Source: Bosea sp. F3-2 (lineage in GTDB: Bacteria > Pseudomonadota > Alphaproteobacteria > Rhizobiales > Beijerinckiaceae). From it: a stretch of DNA of 64,000 bases. The position numbers and the translations under genes were made by a program. Below the pieces are notes generated by a model, which worked only from the letters and a program-made list of their open reading frames with translations, had not been told where the DNA came from and searched no databases. Location of the stretch: positions 2,604,001 to 2,668,000 of the forward strand of contig NZ_CP042331.1 of NCBI RefSeq assembly GCF_008253865.1, read 5' to 3'. Below, piece after piece: positions 1-9,183 of the stretch (position 1 is the first letter of the stretch; each line of letters starts with the position of its first letter).

Positions 1-1
1 T

Positions 2-1246
2 GCCGGCGACTCCGCCCTGATCGGTCGCGTGCTGATCGCGCGCATGCTCGGCGAGCTTCGCGACGATGCAGGCCGGCTTGGATCCCATCTCGTCATCGCG
101 ATTGCCCGTGGCGGGCCGATGACGGCGCCCAATCGGATCGCCTTCGAGCAGAAGCGCGGCCGCGTGCTGACATTGTGGCAGCTGATCGGCCCGCAAACGG
201 CACGCTACGGCGCCCCCGCTCTCGCGGCGGCGTATCGGGCAACCCAACAGGACTTCGTCGGCGCCGGGTTGCAGTTGATCGAGGAGACACGCCAGCAGCT
301 CGAGTCAGGCACTTATGAGGGCACGCCCGAGGCCTTCACCGATGCCATCGTCCCGAGCTTTGTGCCCATCGAGCGATTGCGGGACCGCTTCGTCGACGAT
401 GTGACCGGAGAACTCACCACTGCGCATCGTCACGCGCAGTCAAATCTCCTCTTCGTCGCTCTCGGCATAGCCCTGGTGCTGGCCGTCGAACTTCTGCTTC
501 TGTTCATCTGTCAGCGCTTCCTCCTGGACCCGCTCCTCATCGCACGCGCGCGCATCGTCGATCTGGCAAATGGCCGGCTGGACCAGCCGGCGCAGCCGCC
601 GCGCGTGAGGGGCGAGATGCGGGATTTGTTCCAGGCTCTGGGTACGTTGCGGCAACGGCTGATCGAGCGCGAGCAGCTCGACGCCGAAAGAGCAAGGCTG
701 GCGGCACGCCTGAAGCGCCAGGCCGATACGGATGGGCTGACCGGCGTGCTCAATCGGGGCGCTCTGGAAAGGCTGGTGCAGAAGCTCGTCAGACGTCCGC
801 ACGGTCCAGATCAGGTTGGCCTCGTCCTGGTCGACATCGATCATTTCAAGGCGATCAACGACCGCTTCGGCCATGCGGCCGGGGACCAGGCCTTGCGGAG
901 CGTGGCCCAGAGGCTGCAGCAGGGATTGCGCGGGAGCGATGTCATCGCCCGTTTTGGCGGCGAAGAGTTCGCCATTCTCGTTCTCGACGGCAACGCAGGG
1001 GATCTCGCCTTGCTCACCGAGATCGCCGAGCGGTTGCGCCACCTGATCGAGGCGAGGCCCGTCCCGCTCGACACGGAAACGGAGATCGCGATCACGGCGA
1101 GCCTGGGCGTCGCTACGGCTCAGGCGACGCCCGGTATGTGGGAACCACTGCTGAAGGCCGCCGACGCGGCCCTCTACCGTGCCAAGCGGGAAGGCCGCAA
1201 CCGCGTCGGCATCGATGCTGCCGGGGTCGAGGCGATCGGCCGCTAG
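2..1246 (+). CDS. Diguanylate cyclase, 5'-truncated by window edge
   Basis: Makes the second messenger c-di-GMP from GTP at the inner membrane. The reading frame is open from base 2, so the true start lies upstream of the window. From the GTG at 29, a putative sensor region spans residues 1-138, one hydrophobic segment about 139-167, a HAMP-like linker follows, and a GGDEF domain occupies about 230-395. The active-site loop reads GGEEF (310-314), and an RGSD inhibitory I-site (301-304) lies five residues before it, so the enzyme looks active and product-inhibited. No EAL domain is present. The N-terminal ligand domain is not recognisable and may begin with a further membrane segment outside the window. 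Confidence 0.9.
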   Translation, partial: AGDSALIGRVLIARMLGELRDDAGRLGSHLVIAIARGGPMTAPNRIAFEQKRGRVLTLWQLIGPQTARYGAPALAAAYRATQQDFVGAGLQLIEETRQQLESGTYEGTPEAFTDAIVPSFVPIERLRDRFVDDVTGELTTAHRHAQSNLLFVALGIALVLAVELLLLFICQRFLLDPLLIARARIVDLANGRLDQPAQPPRVRGEMRDLFQALGTLRQRLIEREQLDAERARLAARLKRQADTDGLTGVLNRGALERLVQKLVRRPHGPDQVGLVLVDIDHFKAINDRFGHAAGDQALRSVAQRLQQGLRGSDVIARFGGEEFAILVLDGNAGDLALLTEIAERLRHLIEARPVPLDTETEIAITASLGVATAQATPGMWEPLLKAADAALYRAKREGRNRVGIDAAGVEAIGR

Positions 1247-1268
1247 AGCCTTACCGATCAAGTTGAAT

Positions 1269-1368
1269 CGTCATTGCGAGCGCAGCGAAGCAATCCAGGG
1301 GGACTGGGTTGAACCGTCGAGCCCTGCCGCTCCTGGATTGCTTCGTCGCTTCGCTCCTCGCAATGACG
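1269..1368. repeat. Palindromic intergenic repeat, family A
   Basis: A left arm starting CGTCATTGCGAG and a right arm ending CTCGCAATGACG enclose a 30-bp centre. The arms match over about 30 bases. A second copy of the same family lies at 48140-48239 and a partial one at 43449-43485. It sits between convergent genes and could act as a bidirectional terminator hairpin, although no T-run follows. Confidence 0.85.
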
Positions 1369-1400
1369 GCTTCTGCGATCCAAACTGATCGAAAAATGCC

Positions 1401-2768
1401 CTAAAGCAACGTGCCGGTCAGGATCGCAGCAGCGACACCGAAATAGATGATCAAGCCGGTGACATCGACCAGCGTCGCCACGAAAGGTGCGGAGGCGCTG
1501 GCAGGGTCGAAACCGAGCCGCTTCAGCGCAAAGGGCAGCATCGAGCCGGCGAGCGAGCCGAAGGTGACGATGCCGACCAGCGCGCCGCCCACCGTCGCGG
1601 CGACCAGCATCCAGTGCGGCCCGTAGTCGTAGAAGCCGGCCCATTGCCACAGGATGATGCGGACCACGCCGATCGCGCCGAGAATGCTGCCGAGCGTCAG
1701 GCCCGTGGGCAGTTCACGCAGCGCGACCCGCCACCAATCCTTCAGCGTGATCTCGCGCAGTGCCAGCGCCCGGATGATCAGTGAGGTCGCCTGCGAGCCG
1801 GAATTGCCGCCCGAGCTCATGATCAAAGGGATGAACAACGTCAGCACGATCGCCTTCTCGAGCTCGCCCTCGAAGAACTGCATGACCGAGGCGGTCAGCA
1901 TCTCGCCGACCAGCAGGATCGAGAGCCAGCCAGCGCGCTTGCGGATCATCCCGCGGAAGCCGATCTCGTTGTAGGGCTCGTCGAGCGCTTCCATGCCGCC
2001 GAGCTTCTGCACGTCCTCGGTCGTCTCGGCGATCATGGCGTCGATGACGTCGTCGAAAGTGACGATGCCGATGACATGCTCGTCCGCATCCACGACCGGC
2101 ACGGCGAGCAGGTCATATTTGGTGATGAGGCGCGCCACCTCCTCGCGGTCGATCTCGGGGGCCACGGTGATCGGCTTGTGCGCCGGCACCACCGACTCGA
2201 CCGGCGCGTCGGGATCGCCGGCGATCAAGCGCCTGAGCGAGACGGCGCGCACCAGCTTCCGCGTCGCGGCATCCAGCACATAGATCGCATAGACGGTCTC
2301 GCGCGAGCGCTCGACGCGGCGGATATGGTCGAGCGTCTGCTGCACCGACCAGCTCGACGGCACGCTGACGAACTCCGTTGTCATGATCGAACCGGCGCTA
2401 TGCTCGGGATAGGCCAGCAGCTTAGTCAGGTCGGAGCGGGTCTGTCGGTCGATGCGACCGCTCAGGCGCTGTTGGGTCTCCCCGTCGAACTCCTGGAAGA
2501 CGTCGGCGGCTCGGTCGGCCGACATCGCCGAAAGCAGCGCGCCGGCACGCCCGTCCGGCAGCAAGGCCAGGGCCTCCGCGGCGGCGGTGAATTCAGGCTG
2601 ATCGAGGACCTCGACGGCGCGCTCGAAAGGCAGCGCCGCCAGGACGTGGGCGATGGTCGCCTCGTTCTGTTCGTTCAGCGTCTCGACGATGTCGGCGACG
2701 TGCTCTTGCGCCAGCGTCTGGGCCAGCGTCACGGCGAGGAGGTCCGTCGTGGCGACGGTGTCATTCAT
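1401..2768 (-). CDS. mgtE: Magnesium transporter MgtE
   Basis: A Mg2+-selective inner-membrane channel gated by cytosolic magnesium. The 455-aa protein has the full MgtE order: an N-terminal helical superhelical domain (about 1-135), two CBS domains (about 140-265) and a five-helix membrane domain (about 285-455). The conserved selectivity segment SSGGNSGSQA lies at the start of the membrane core. Length and order are normal for the family. The ATG at 2768 is followed by a typical acidic N-terminus. It is transcribed alone, away from the downstream GST gene. I found no recognisable magnesium riboswitch in the 336-bp leader. Confidence 0.95.
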   Translation of the reverse strand: MNDTVATTDLLAVTLAQTLAQEHVADIVETLNEQNEATIAHVLAALPFERAVEVLDQPEFTAAAEALALLPDGRAGALLSAMSADRAADVFQEFDGETQQRLSGRIDRQTRSDLTKLLAYPEHSAGSIMTTEFVSVPSSWSVQQTLDHIRRVERSRETVYAIYVLDAATRKLVRAVSLRRLIAGDPDAPVESVVPAHKPITVAPEIDREEVARLITKYDLLAVPVVDADEHVIGIVTFDDVIDAMIAETTEDVQKLGGMEALDEPYNEIGFRGMIRKRAGWLSILLVGEMLTASVMQFFEGELEKAIVLTLFIPLIMSSGGNSGSQATSLIIRALALREITLKDWWRVALRELPTGLTLGSILGAIGVVRIILWQWAGFYDYGPHWMLVAATVGGALVGIVTFGSLAGSMLPFALKRLGFDPASASAPFVATLVDVTGLIIYFGVAAAILTGTLL

Positions 2769-3104
2769 GGCTCTATTCCTTGCGATCGGGCCGTCATGGC
2801 CGGATCGCAGGCGAGCCGGGCAACCCGGTCAGGCGCGCGAGGCGGCGGCAGACGGCTTCGACTGTCGGCTGGGACTGTCGCTTGGCATCGGGTTGAGGTT
2901 TCCTGTGAGCAGCCGGCCACACGGGCCGGAAGCAGGAGCGCCAATGCACCCGCAAAGCGCCCGCGTCAAACGGTTTTTTGCATGCGGCGATCGGGGGCTT
3001 CCGCATTGGCGCGGCGCGGTCCCGCGCCTAATGTCGCAGCGACGGAATCGGCGCCTTCGCCGGCTCCGGTCGCCAGCTCGCCATCTCTCACCGGAATTCC
3101 GCCG
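2769..3104. other. Intergenic region between divergent mgtE and GST genes
   Basis: 336 bp that should hold the promoters of both divergent genes. I see no convincing open reading frame, RNA gene or conserved riboswitch. A T-run at about 2973 is the only AT-rich part. Confidence 0.5.
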
Positions 3105-3767
3105 ATGTCCCTGACGATCTACGGTTGCTATCGCTCACGCGCCACGCGCGTCATCTGGCTCGCCAACGAGCTCGGCCTGCCGTTCACGCATGTGCCGGTG
3201 ATCCAGGCCTATCGCCTGCCGGACCCGGCTGCGCCCGGCGTGCCGCTGCACACGCGCAGCGCCGCGTTCCTGAAGGTCAACCCAAACGGGCATATCCCCA
3301 GCATCGACGACGACGGCTTCAAACTGCACGAATCGCTGGCGATCAACCTCTATCTCGCGCGCAAGCATGGCGGGCCTCTGGCGCCCCAGAACGCGCAGGA
3401 AGAGGGCCTCGCGATCATGTGGGCGCTCTGGGCAGCGACGGAGTGCGAGACCCACGCGCTCAACCTGCAGCAGCACCTTGCCGCCTTCCCGCCGGAGAAG
3501 CGCAAGCCCGAGCTGGTCGAGGCGGCTCTGGCTGCTCTGGCGGCACCCTTCGCCGTGCTCGACAAGACGCTGGCCGAGGGCAACGGCTATGTGATGGGCG
3601 GCCGCTTCACCGTCGCCGACATCAACGTTGCCGAGGTCATCCGCTATGCGAAGCCGGCGACGCAGCTCTTCGACGCCGCTCCGCGCGTCAAGGCCTGGCT
3701 CGATGCCTGCCAGGCACGGCCGGCCTTCCAGGCGATGTGGCAGGCGCGCGACGCCGAAGCCGCCTGA
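3105..3767 (+). CDS. Glutathione S-transferase family protein
   Basis: A soluble 220-aa GST, probably conjugating or reducing electrophiles with glutathione. The N-terminal thioredoxin-like domain (about 1-85) begins MSLTIYGCYRSRATRV and contains the conserved cis-proline and ES glutathione-binding region (NPNGHIPSIDD...LHES). The all-helical C-terminal domain (about 95-215) contains the GGRFTVADINVAEV helix-6 motif typical of the superfamily. The ATG at 3105 was chosen because the GST fold starts there; the frame is open for more than 1 kb upstream without conserved sequence. The substrate cannot be predicted. Confidence 0.9.
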   Translation: MSLTIYGCYRSRATRVIWLANELGLPFTHVPVIQAYRLPDPAAPGVPLHTRSAAFLKVNPNGHIPSIDDDGFKLHESLAINLYLARKHGGPLAPQNAQEEGLAIMWALWAATECETHALNLQQHLAAFPPEKRKPELVEAALAALAAPFAVLDKTLAEGNGYVMGGRFTVADINVAEVIRYAKPATQLFDAAPRVKAWLDACQARPAFQAMWQARDAEAA

Positions 3768-3839
3768 CGCAGGAAACGGGTGGAGGATGAGCCAGGGCGA
3801 GCCTATCGCTCCGGCTCGCTCCTTTTCAGCAGGCTCGCC

Positions 3840-4766
3840 ATGTCGTCATCCTCCGCTTCGCAGCCTGCTATGGATTTCAGCGACTGGCTGCTGCTCCTGC
3901 TGCTGTCGCTGCTGTGGGGAGGCGCCTTCTTCTTCGGCAAGATCGCCGTCACCGAGTGGCCGCCGCTGGCGGTCGTGCTCGCGCGTGTCGGCATGGCCGC
4001 GGCGGCGCTGCTCCTGGTCGTCAGGCTGTCAGGGCTGTCTATGCGCGTCGGCGGGCGGATGTGGCTCGCCTTCTTCGGCATGGGTCTGCTCAACAACCTG
4101 ATCCCGTTCGGGTTGATCTTCTGGGGCCAGACGCAGATCGCCAGCGGCCTCGCCTCGATCATCAATGCCACGACCCCGCTCTTCGGCGTCGTCGTCGCCC
4201 ATGTCTTTGGGCAGGATGAGAAGGCGACGGGGCTCAAGCTCGCCGGAGTCGGTGCCGGCATCGTCGGCGTTGCGATCCTGATGGGTCCTGATGCGGTCGG
4301 AGGTCTCTCCGGAGCGCTCCTGCCGCAACTCGCCTGCCTCGCGGCCGCCCTGTCCTATGCCTTTGCGGGCCTTTACGGCCGGCGCTTCCGTGGCCTGCCA
4401 CCTCTCGTCACGGCCGCCGGGCAGGTCAGCGCCACGACGCTGATGACCATCCCGCTGGTGATGGCCTTCCACCCGCCCTGGCAACTGCCAGCCCCGAGCG
4501 CCAAGGTCGTGTTCTCGCTCATCGGGCTCGCGCTGCTCTCGACGGCGCTCGCCTATGTCATCTTCTTCCGGATCATGCGCCGCGCCGGCGGCACCAACGT
4601 CATGCTGGTGACGTTCCTGATCCCCGTCAGCGCGATCCTGCTCGGCTCGGCCTTCCTCGGCGAGGCATTGCAACCGCGGCACTTCCTCGGGATGATGGCC
4701 ATAGCCGCCGGGCTTGCCCTGATCGATGGCAGGCTGTTTCGGATGGCGCGCACCCGGCCGGCATGA
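3840..4766 (+). CDS. EamA/DMT family transporter
   Basis: An inner-membrane metabolite exporter of the drug/metabolite transporter superfamily. The 308-aa product has about ten hydrophobic helices formed by two EamA repeats; the first opens with LWGGAFFFGKIA and the second with LSYAFAGLYGRRF. I prefer the ATG at 3840, 15 bases before the ATG of the first predicted helix region; a GTG at 3780 with an AGGA Shine-Dalgarno would add 20 residues, and an ATG at 3870 would remove 10. It follows the GST gene by 72 bases and may be co-transcribed. The substrate is unknown. Confidence 0.85.
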   Translation: MSSSSASQPAMDFSDWLLLLLLSLLWGGAFFFGKIAVTEWPPLAVVLARVGMAAAALLLVVRLSGLSMRVGGRMWLAFFGMGLLNNLIPFGLIFWGQTQIASGLASIINATTPLFGVVVAHVFGQDEKATGLKLAGVGAGIVGVAILMGPDAVGGLSGALLPQLACLAAALSYAFAGLYGRRFRGLPPLVTAAGQVSATTLMTIPLVMAFHPPWQLPAPSAKVVFSLIGLALLSTALAYVIFFRIMRRAGGTNVMLVTFLIPVSAILLGSAFLGEALQPRHFLGMMAIAAGLALIDGRLFRMARTRPA

Positions 4767-4780
4767 GCCTGAAGAGTTTA

Positions 4781-4810
4781 TTGCCAAAAAATTATGAATT
4801 GCTCTAGAGT
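4781..4810 (+). promoter_or_regulatory. Possible sigma70-type promoter for lysR-tct
   Basis: TTGCCA and TAGAGT hexamers are separated by 18 bases in a short AT-rich patch that stands out from the surrounding GC-rich DNA, 84 bases before the LysR start. Assignment rests on base composition and consensus similarity only. Confidence 0.35.
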
Positions 4811-4893
4811 CGACTTGTCGGCTGGAGTCGCTAAGGGCACGTGCCACTGACAGAGATATCGCGGGAAGCGATACCGGGGAACAGGGGACGGCC

Positions 4894-5880
4894 ATGGATG
4901 TGCGGCAACTGCGATGTTTCATCGCGGTGGCGGAAGAGCTGCATTTTGGCCGCGCGGCCGAGCGGCTCGGCGTCGCGCCTCCTGCCTTGTCGCGCCAGAT
5001 CAGCGCCCTCGAAGACGAACTCGGCGTCAGCCTGCTGACACGGACCACCCGCCAGGTCGCGATGACACGCGCCGGCTTGATCATGCTCGAGGAAGCCAAA
5101 GGCATCCTCGTCAAGATGGAGCACGCTTCCCGGGCCGTGCGCGAGGCCTCTCTCGCCTCGGGCAAGGTCCTGCGCGTCGGGGCGATCGACGCGGCCTCCT
5201 CCAGCTTCGTCCCCGAAGCGCTGATGGCCTTCCGCGCCCGCTTCCCCGGCATCGAGATCAAGTTCGTCGAGGCGATGACGGCCGCGCTGGTACAGATGCT
5301 TGAATCCGGCAAGCTCGACCTCGCTCTCACCCGCCCGCCGCGCAAGCCGACTGACTGCGCCTTCGAGATCCTGCGGGTGGAGCGCCCGCTCGTGGTGCTC
5401 AACGAGATGCATCCGCTCGCCGCCCGCGAGCACCTGACGATGCTCGATCTCGTCGGCGAGCCCTTCGTCGTGCCTTCCAAGCGCATCCGCCCCTACGCCT
5501 ATGACCTCGTCATGGCCTATTTCGAGAGCGTCGGCGCGGTCCCCAACGTCACCATCGAGGCGACTGAGAAGCCGGCGATGATGTCCGCGGTGGCGGCCGG
5601 GCTCGGCATGGCGCTGGCGCCGGACTGGGTCTCGCGCCTCTCCTTCCCCGGTGTGACGATGCGGCGGCTGCGCGGCGCATTGCTCGATCCGCCGCCGCCG
5701 GGCGCGCTGGTCGGCGTCGCCTGGCGTCCCCAGCAGAAATTGCCGGCGCGCGACGATTTCCTTGCGATCCTGCGGGAAAGCGTGACCTTGCTCGACGAGC
5801 GCCACAGCGTTCCCCTCACCCCTTCCCCCAAAACGCAGAAGCGGACCGCCCGCACCGGGTCGCCAATCGGAGGAGCCTGA
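4894..5880 (+). CDS. LysR-type transcriptional regulator
   Basis: A 328-aa DNA-binding activator or repressor. Residues 1-60 form the winged helix-turn-helix (MDVRQLRCFIAVAEELHFGR...PALSRQISALE), and residues about 90-300 form the effector-binding periplasmic-binding-like domain. It is co-oriented with the tripartite transporter genes: its TGA stop shares its last A with the ATG of tctB (TGATG), so it is probably translationally coupled to the genes it regulates. LysR genes are more often divergent from their targets. The effector may be the substrate of the transporter, which is unidentified. Confidence 0.92.
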   Translation: MDVRQLRCFIAVAEELHFGRAAERLGVAPPALSRQISALEDELGVSLLTRTTRQVAMTRAGLIMLEEAKGILVKMEHASRAVREASLASGKVLRVGAIDAASSSFVPEALMAFRARFPGIEIKFVEAMTAALVQMLESGKLDLALTRPPRKPTDCAFEILRVERPLVVLNEMHPLAAREHLTMLDLVGEPFVVPSKRIRPYAYDLVMAYFESVGAVPNVTIEATEKPAMMSAVAAGLGMALAPDWVSRLSFPGVTMRRLRGALLDPPPPGALVGVAWRPQQKLPARDDFLAILRESVTLLDERHSVPLTPSPKTQKRTARTGSPIGGA

Positions 5881-6398
5881 TGAGTCTCAATCAGATAGAA
5901 CGGGCGCAGGGTTTGCGCATACGATCGACGCAGGATTTGGCCGGCGGCCTGTTCATGGTGGTGCTGGCGATCGGTGCCTACATCTTTTCCTGGGATCTTC
6001 CGGTCGGAACGCTGCGCCAGCTCGGCCCGGGCATGCTGCCGAAGACCTTCGCGGTGATCTGCGGCGCGCTCGGCATCATGCTGGCGCTCGCCTCGCTGCA
6101 CTACAAGGGCGAGAGCCTCTCGGGCTGGTCCTGGAAGGGCATCTTCTTCGCGCTCGGCGGCGCCTGCCTGTTCGCGCTGACCATCCGCGGCTTCGAATTC
6201 GGCCCGATCCAGGTTCCGGCGCTCGGCCTGCTCGTCTCCGGCCCGCTGCTCATCTTCTTCTCGGGGCTGGCGGCGGATGACCGCAAGCTCAAGGAACTGC
6301 TGATCTTCGCGGTGGCAATGTCGGCGGCCTGCATCCTTCTGTTCAAATACGCGCTGAGCCTGCCGATCCCGCTCGCGCCCTGGCTTTTGGGTATCTGA
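5880..6398 (+). CDS. tctB: Tripartite tricarboxylate transporter, TctB small membrane subunit
   Basis: The small membrane subunit of a solute-binding-protein-dependent secondary transporter. The 172-aa protein has four predicted transmembrane helices (about 20-40, 50-70, 82-115, 140-165), the size and topology expected of TctB. It starts on the last base of the LysR stop codon and is followed after three bases by tctA, so it belongs to one operon with both. Confidence 0.9.
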   Translation: MSLNQIERAQGLRIRSTQDLAGGLFMVVLAIGAYIFSWDLPVGTLRQLGPGMLPKTFAVICGALGIMLALASLHYKGESLSGWSWKGIFFALGGACLFALTIRGFEFGPIQVPALGLLVSGPLLIFFSGLAADDRKLKELLIFAVAMSAACILLFKYALSLPIPLAPWLLGI

Positions 6399-6401
6399 GC
6401 G

Positions 6402-7904
6402 ATGATGGAGACGATTGCCCACCTTTCGCTCGGCTTCGGTGTCGCGCTCACGTTCAAGAACATCGCGCTGTGCTTCGTCGGCTGCCTCGTCGGCACGCTG
6501 ATCGGCGTGCTGCCCGGCGTCGGCCCGATCGCGACGATCTCGATCCTGCTGCCGATCACCTTCGGCCTTGATCCGACGGGCGCGCTGATCATGCTGGCCG
6601 GCATCTATTACGGCGCGCAGTATGGCGGCTCGACCACCGCGATCCTGGTCAACATCCCCGGCGAGGCGACCTCGGTCGTCACCACGCTCGACGGCCACCA
6701 GATGGCCAAGCAGGGACGCGCGGGCGTAGCGCTCGGCACGGCCGCGATCGGCTCCTTCTTCGCCGGCTGCGTCGCCACCGTGATCATCGCCGCGCTCGGT
6801 GCACCGCTCACCAAGATGGCACTGCTGTTCGGCCCCGCCGAATATTTCTCGCTGATGGTGATGGGCCTGTGCTTCGCGGTGGTGCTGGCGCGTGGCTCGA
6901 TCCTCAAGGCCTTCTGCATGATCATGCTGGGGCTCTTGTTCTCGACTGTCGGCACGGATCTCGAAACGGGTCAGGAACGGCTCACCTTCGGCATTCCCGC
7001 GCTTGCCGACGGCATCGACTTCTCGGTGCTGGCGATGGGCGTGTTCGGGTTCGCCGAGGTGCTGCGCAACCTCGAAAGCCCGGAAGCCCGCGACGTGGTT
7101 AAGGGCAAGATCGGCCGGCTGCTGCCCGGCTGGGAGGACATCAAGCAGTCGGCGGCGCCGGTACTGCGCGGCACCTTCATCGGCGGCATTCTCGGCATCC
7201 TGCCCGGCAATGGCGCGGTGCTCGGCCCCTTCGCCAGCTACACCGTCGAGAAGAAGATCGCCAAGGATCCGTCGCGCTTCGGCAAGGGCGCGATCGAGGG
7301 CGTGGCGGGGCCGGAATCCGCCAATAATGCCGGTGCCCAGACCGCCTTCATTCCGCTGCTGACCCTCGGCATCCCGCCGAATGCGGTGATGGCGCTGATG
7401 GTCGGCGCGATGACGATCCACGGCATCATCCCCGGCCCGCAGGTGATGACCCGCAACCCGGACCTGTTCTGGGGCATGATCGCCTCGATGTGGATCGGCA
7501 ACCTGATGCTGCTGGTCATCAACCTGCCGCTCGTCGGCATGTGGGTGAAGCTGCTGCAGGTGCCTTACCGGCTGATGTTCCCGGCGATCCTGATCTTCTG
7601 CTGCATCGGCATCTATTCGGTGAACAACCAGCCGCTCGACGTCGCCTTCACGGCACTGTTCGGCCTGTTCGGCTATCTCCTGATCAAGCTCGGTTTCGAG
7701 CCCGCGCCGATGCTGCTCGGCTTCGTGCTCGGCAAGCTGATGGAGGAGAAGCTCCGGCAGGCGCTGATCATCTCGCGCGGCTCCTTCATGACCTTCGTCG
7801 AACGGCCGATCTCCGCCGGCCTGCTCGCCGTCGCCGTGCTGGTTCTGGCCATTGCGCTGCTGCCCTCGATCTCGAAGAAGCGCGAGGAAGTCTTCACCGA
7901 ATGA
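6402..7904 (+). CDS. tctA: Tripartite tricarboxylate transporter, TctA permease
   Basis: The large membrane subunit, 500 aa with about 11-12 hydrophobic helices. Conserved TctA features are visible: the early glycine/proline-rich GVLPGVGP motif, YYGAQYGGS, and the second-half GILPGNGAVLGPFASY and ESANNAGAQ motifs that form the duplicated re-entrant core. Length is normal. It works with TctB and the periplasmic receptor TctC to import a carboxylate, driven by the membrane potential or ion gradient. The substrate cannot be read from the sequence, because TctC receptors in this family bind diverse carboxylates. Confidence 0.95.
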   Translation: MMETIAHLSLGFGVALTFKNIALCFVGCLVGTLIGVLPGVGPIATISILLPITFGLDPTGALIMLAGIYYGAQYGGSTTAILVNIPGEATSVVTTLDGHQMAKQGRAGVALGTAAIGSFFAGCVATVIIAALGAPLTKMALLFGPAEYFSLMVMGLCFAVVLARGSILKAFCMIMLGLLFSTVGTDLETGQERLTFGIPALADGIDFSVLAMGVFGFAEVLRNLESPEARDVVKGKIGRLLPGWEDIKQSAAPVLRGTFIGGILGILPGNGAVLGPFASYTVEKKIAKDPSRFGKGAIEGVAGPESANNAGAQTAFIPLLTLGIPPNAVMALMVGAMTIHGIIPGPQVMTRNPDLFWGMIASMWIGNLMLLVINLPLVGMWVKLLQVPYRLMFPAILIFCCIGIYSVNNQPLDVAFTALFGLFGYLLIKLGFEPAPMLLGFVLGKLMEEKLRQALIISRGSFMTFVERPISAGLLAVAVLVLAIALLPSISKKREEVFTE

Positions 7905-7968
7905 CGGGGTTGCCGCCCCGGCGGCGCCTCACCAGTTTCATTGCAAGCAATCTCTGGGAGGAATGCTG

Positions 7969-8943
7969 ATGAAAAAGTTCGTTCTCGGCCTCGCCGCAGC
8001 TGCGGCGTTGGCCTTCACAGGCGGAGCGCAGGCGCAGAGCTATCCGACGAAGCCGATCACCATGATCGTGCCCTTCGCCGCCGGCGGGCCGACCGACATC
8101 ATCGCCCGCATCGTCGCCGATCACATGTCGAAGACTCTCGGCCAGCAGATCGTGATCGAGAACGTCGCGGGCGCCGGCGGCACCACCGGCATCACGCGCG
8201 CCGTCACGGCGGCGCCCGACGGCTACACCATCGCGATGGGCCATCTCGGCACCTTCTCGGCGGCACCGGCCACCTATCCCGGCCTGAAATACGACCCGAT
8301 CAACGGCATGCAGACGATCGGTCTGGCCGGCGGCACGCCGATCCTGATCGTGGCGCGCAAGAACTTCGAGCCGAAGGACCTCAAGGACTTCGTCACCTAT
8401 GTGAAGGCGAACCAGGACAAGGTGAACGAGGCCCATGCCGGCCTCGGCTCGGTCTCCTGGACCACCTGCACCCTGCTCAAGGGCATCCTGGGCACGCCGA
8501 AGATCAACTCGGTCGCCTATCGCGGCACCGGCCCGGCGCTGAACGACCTCGTTTCCGGCCAGGTCGACTTCATGTGCGACCAGATCGTCTCCGTCGCCGA
8601 GCAGGTCCGCGCCAACTCGATCAAGGCCTACGCGATCGCCTCGGCCCAGCGCTCGCCGGCCCTGCCCGACGTCCCCACCACCAAGGAAGCCGGCCTGCCC
8701 GACTACCAGATCGAAGCCTGGAACGGCATTGCCGGCCCGAAGGGCATGCCGAAGGAAGCCGTGGACAAGCTGGTCAACGCGCTGAACAAGGCGCTCAACG
8801 ACGACGGCACCAAGAAGCGCCTGCTCGACCTCGGCACTGTACTGCCGACCGCAGAAGAGCGCACTCCGGCCGGTTTCGCGGCGCTGATCAAGCGCGATGC
8901 CGACAAGCTGACGCCTGCGCTTTCGGCCGCTCCGAAGCAGTGA
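7969..8943 (+). CDS. Tripartite tricarboxylate transporter substrate-binding protein (TctC/Bug family)
   Basis: A periplasmic receptor of 324 aa. A Sec signal peptide (MKKFVLGLAAAAALAF...AQA) is followed by the Bug-family start SYPTKPITMIVPFAAGGPTDIIAR, whose glycine-rich loop binds the substrate carboxylate. The ATG at 7969 is six bases after a GGGAGGA ribosome-binding site; an ATG at 7963 directly abuts it and is less likely. It closes the lysR-tctB-tctA-tctC operon and is followed by a strong terminator. The ligand is unknown. Confidence 0.93.
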   Translation: MKKFVLGLAAAAALAFTGGAQAQSYPTKPITMIVPFAAGGPTDIIARIVADHMSKTLGQQIVIENVAGAGGTTGITRAVTAAPDGYTIAMGHLGTFSAAPATYPGLKYDPINGMQTIGLAGGTPILIVARKNFEPKDLKDFVTYVKANQDKVNEAHAGLGSVSWTTCTLLKGILGTPKINSVAYRGTGPALNDLVSGQVDFMCDQIVSVAEQVRANSIKAYAIASAQRSPALPDVPTTKEAGLPDYQIEAWNGIAGPKGMPKEAVDKLVNALNKALNDDGTKKRLLDLGTVLPTAEERTPAGFAALIKRDADKLTPALSAAPKQ

Positions 8944-8967
8944 GATCAGGCTAACTCGATCGTCTTC

Positions 8968-8998
8968 GCGGCGGGCCTCGTGCCCGCCGCTTTCATTT
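8968..8998 (+). terminator. Rho-independent terminator of the tct operon
   Basis: A perfect 9-bp stem (GCGGCGGGC/GCCCGCCGC) with a 5-base loop is followed by TTTCATTT, 25 bases after the TctC stop. Confidence 0.8.
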
Positions 8999-9183
8999 CC
9001 AGCGAAAAGCTGTGCCCGCTGAGCGAACCCGCCGCCCTTCCGCAATGAACCGGCAAGTCATTGTTGCACCTAATCTTCTCGACGCCGATTGCAAACGTTA
9101 ACATCTCGTGACCCGGTTTTCGGGGAACTGTTTCGAGCTGCTGCGGTTTTCTTTCCCGAAGTTCGCTTCAAAAGGAGAAAGCC

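Noticed and set aside
4803..4814. A 12-base match to a common cloning polylinker (adjacent XbaI and SalI sites).
   Set aside because: The flanks are normal genomic promoter-like sequence with no further vector bases, so I take it as chance.
5517..7421. A 634-codon minus-strand reading frame opposite lysR and tctB-tctA.
   Set aside because: It lies fully opposite three well-supported genes, is rich in Arg/Gln/Asp low-complexity sequence as expected from antisense reading of GC-rich codons, and has no recognisable domain.
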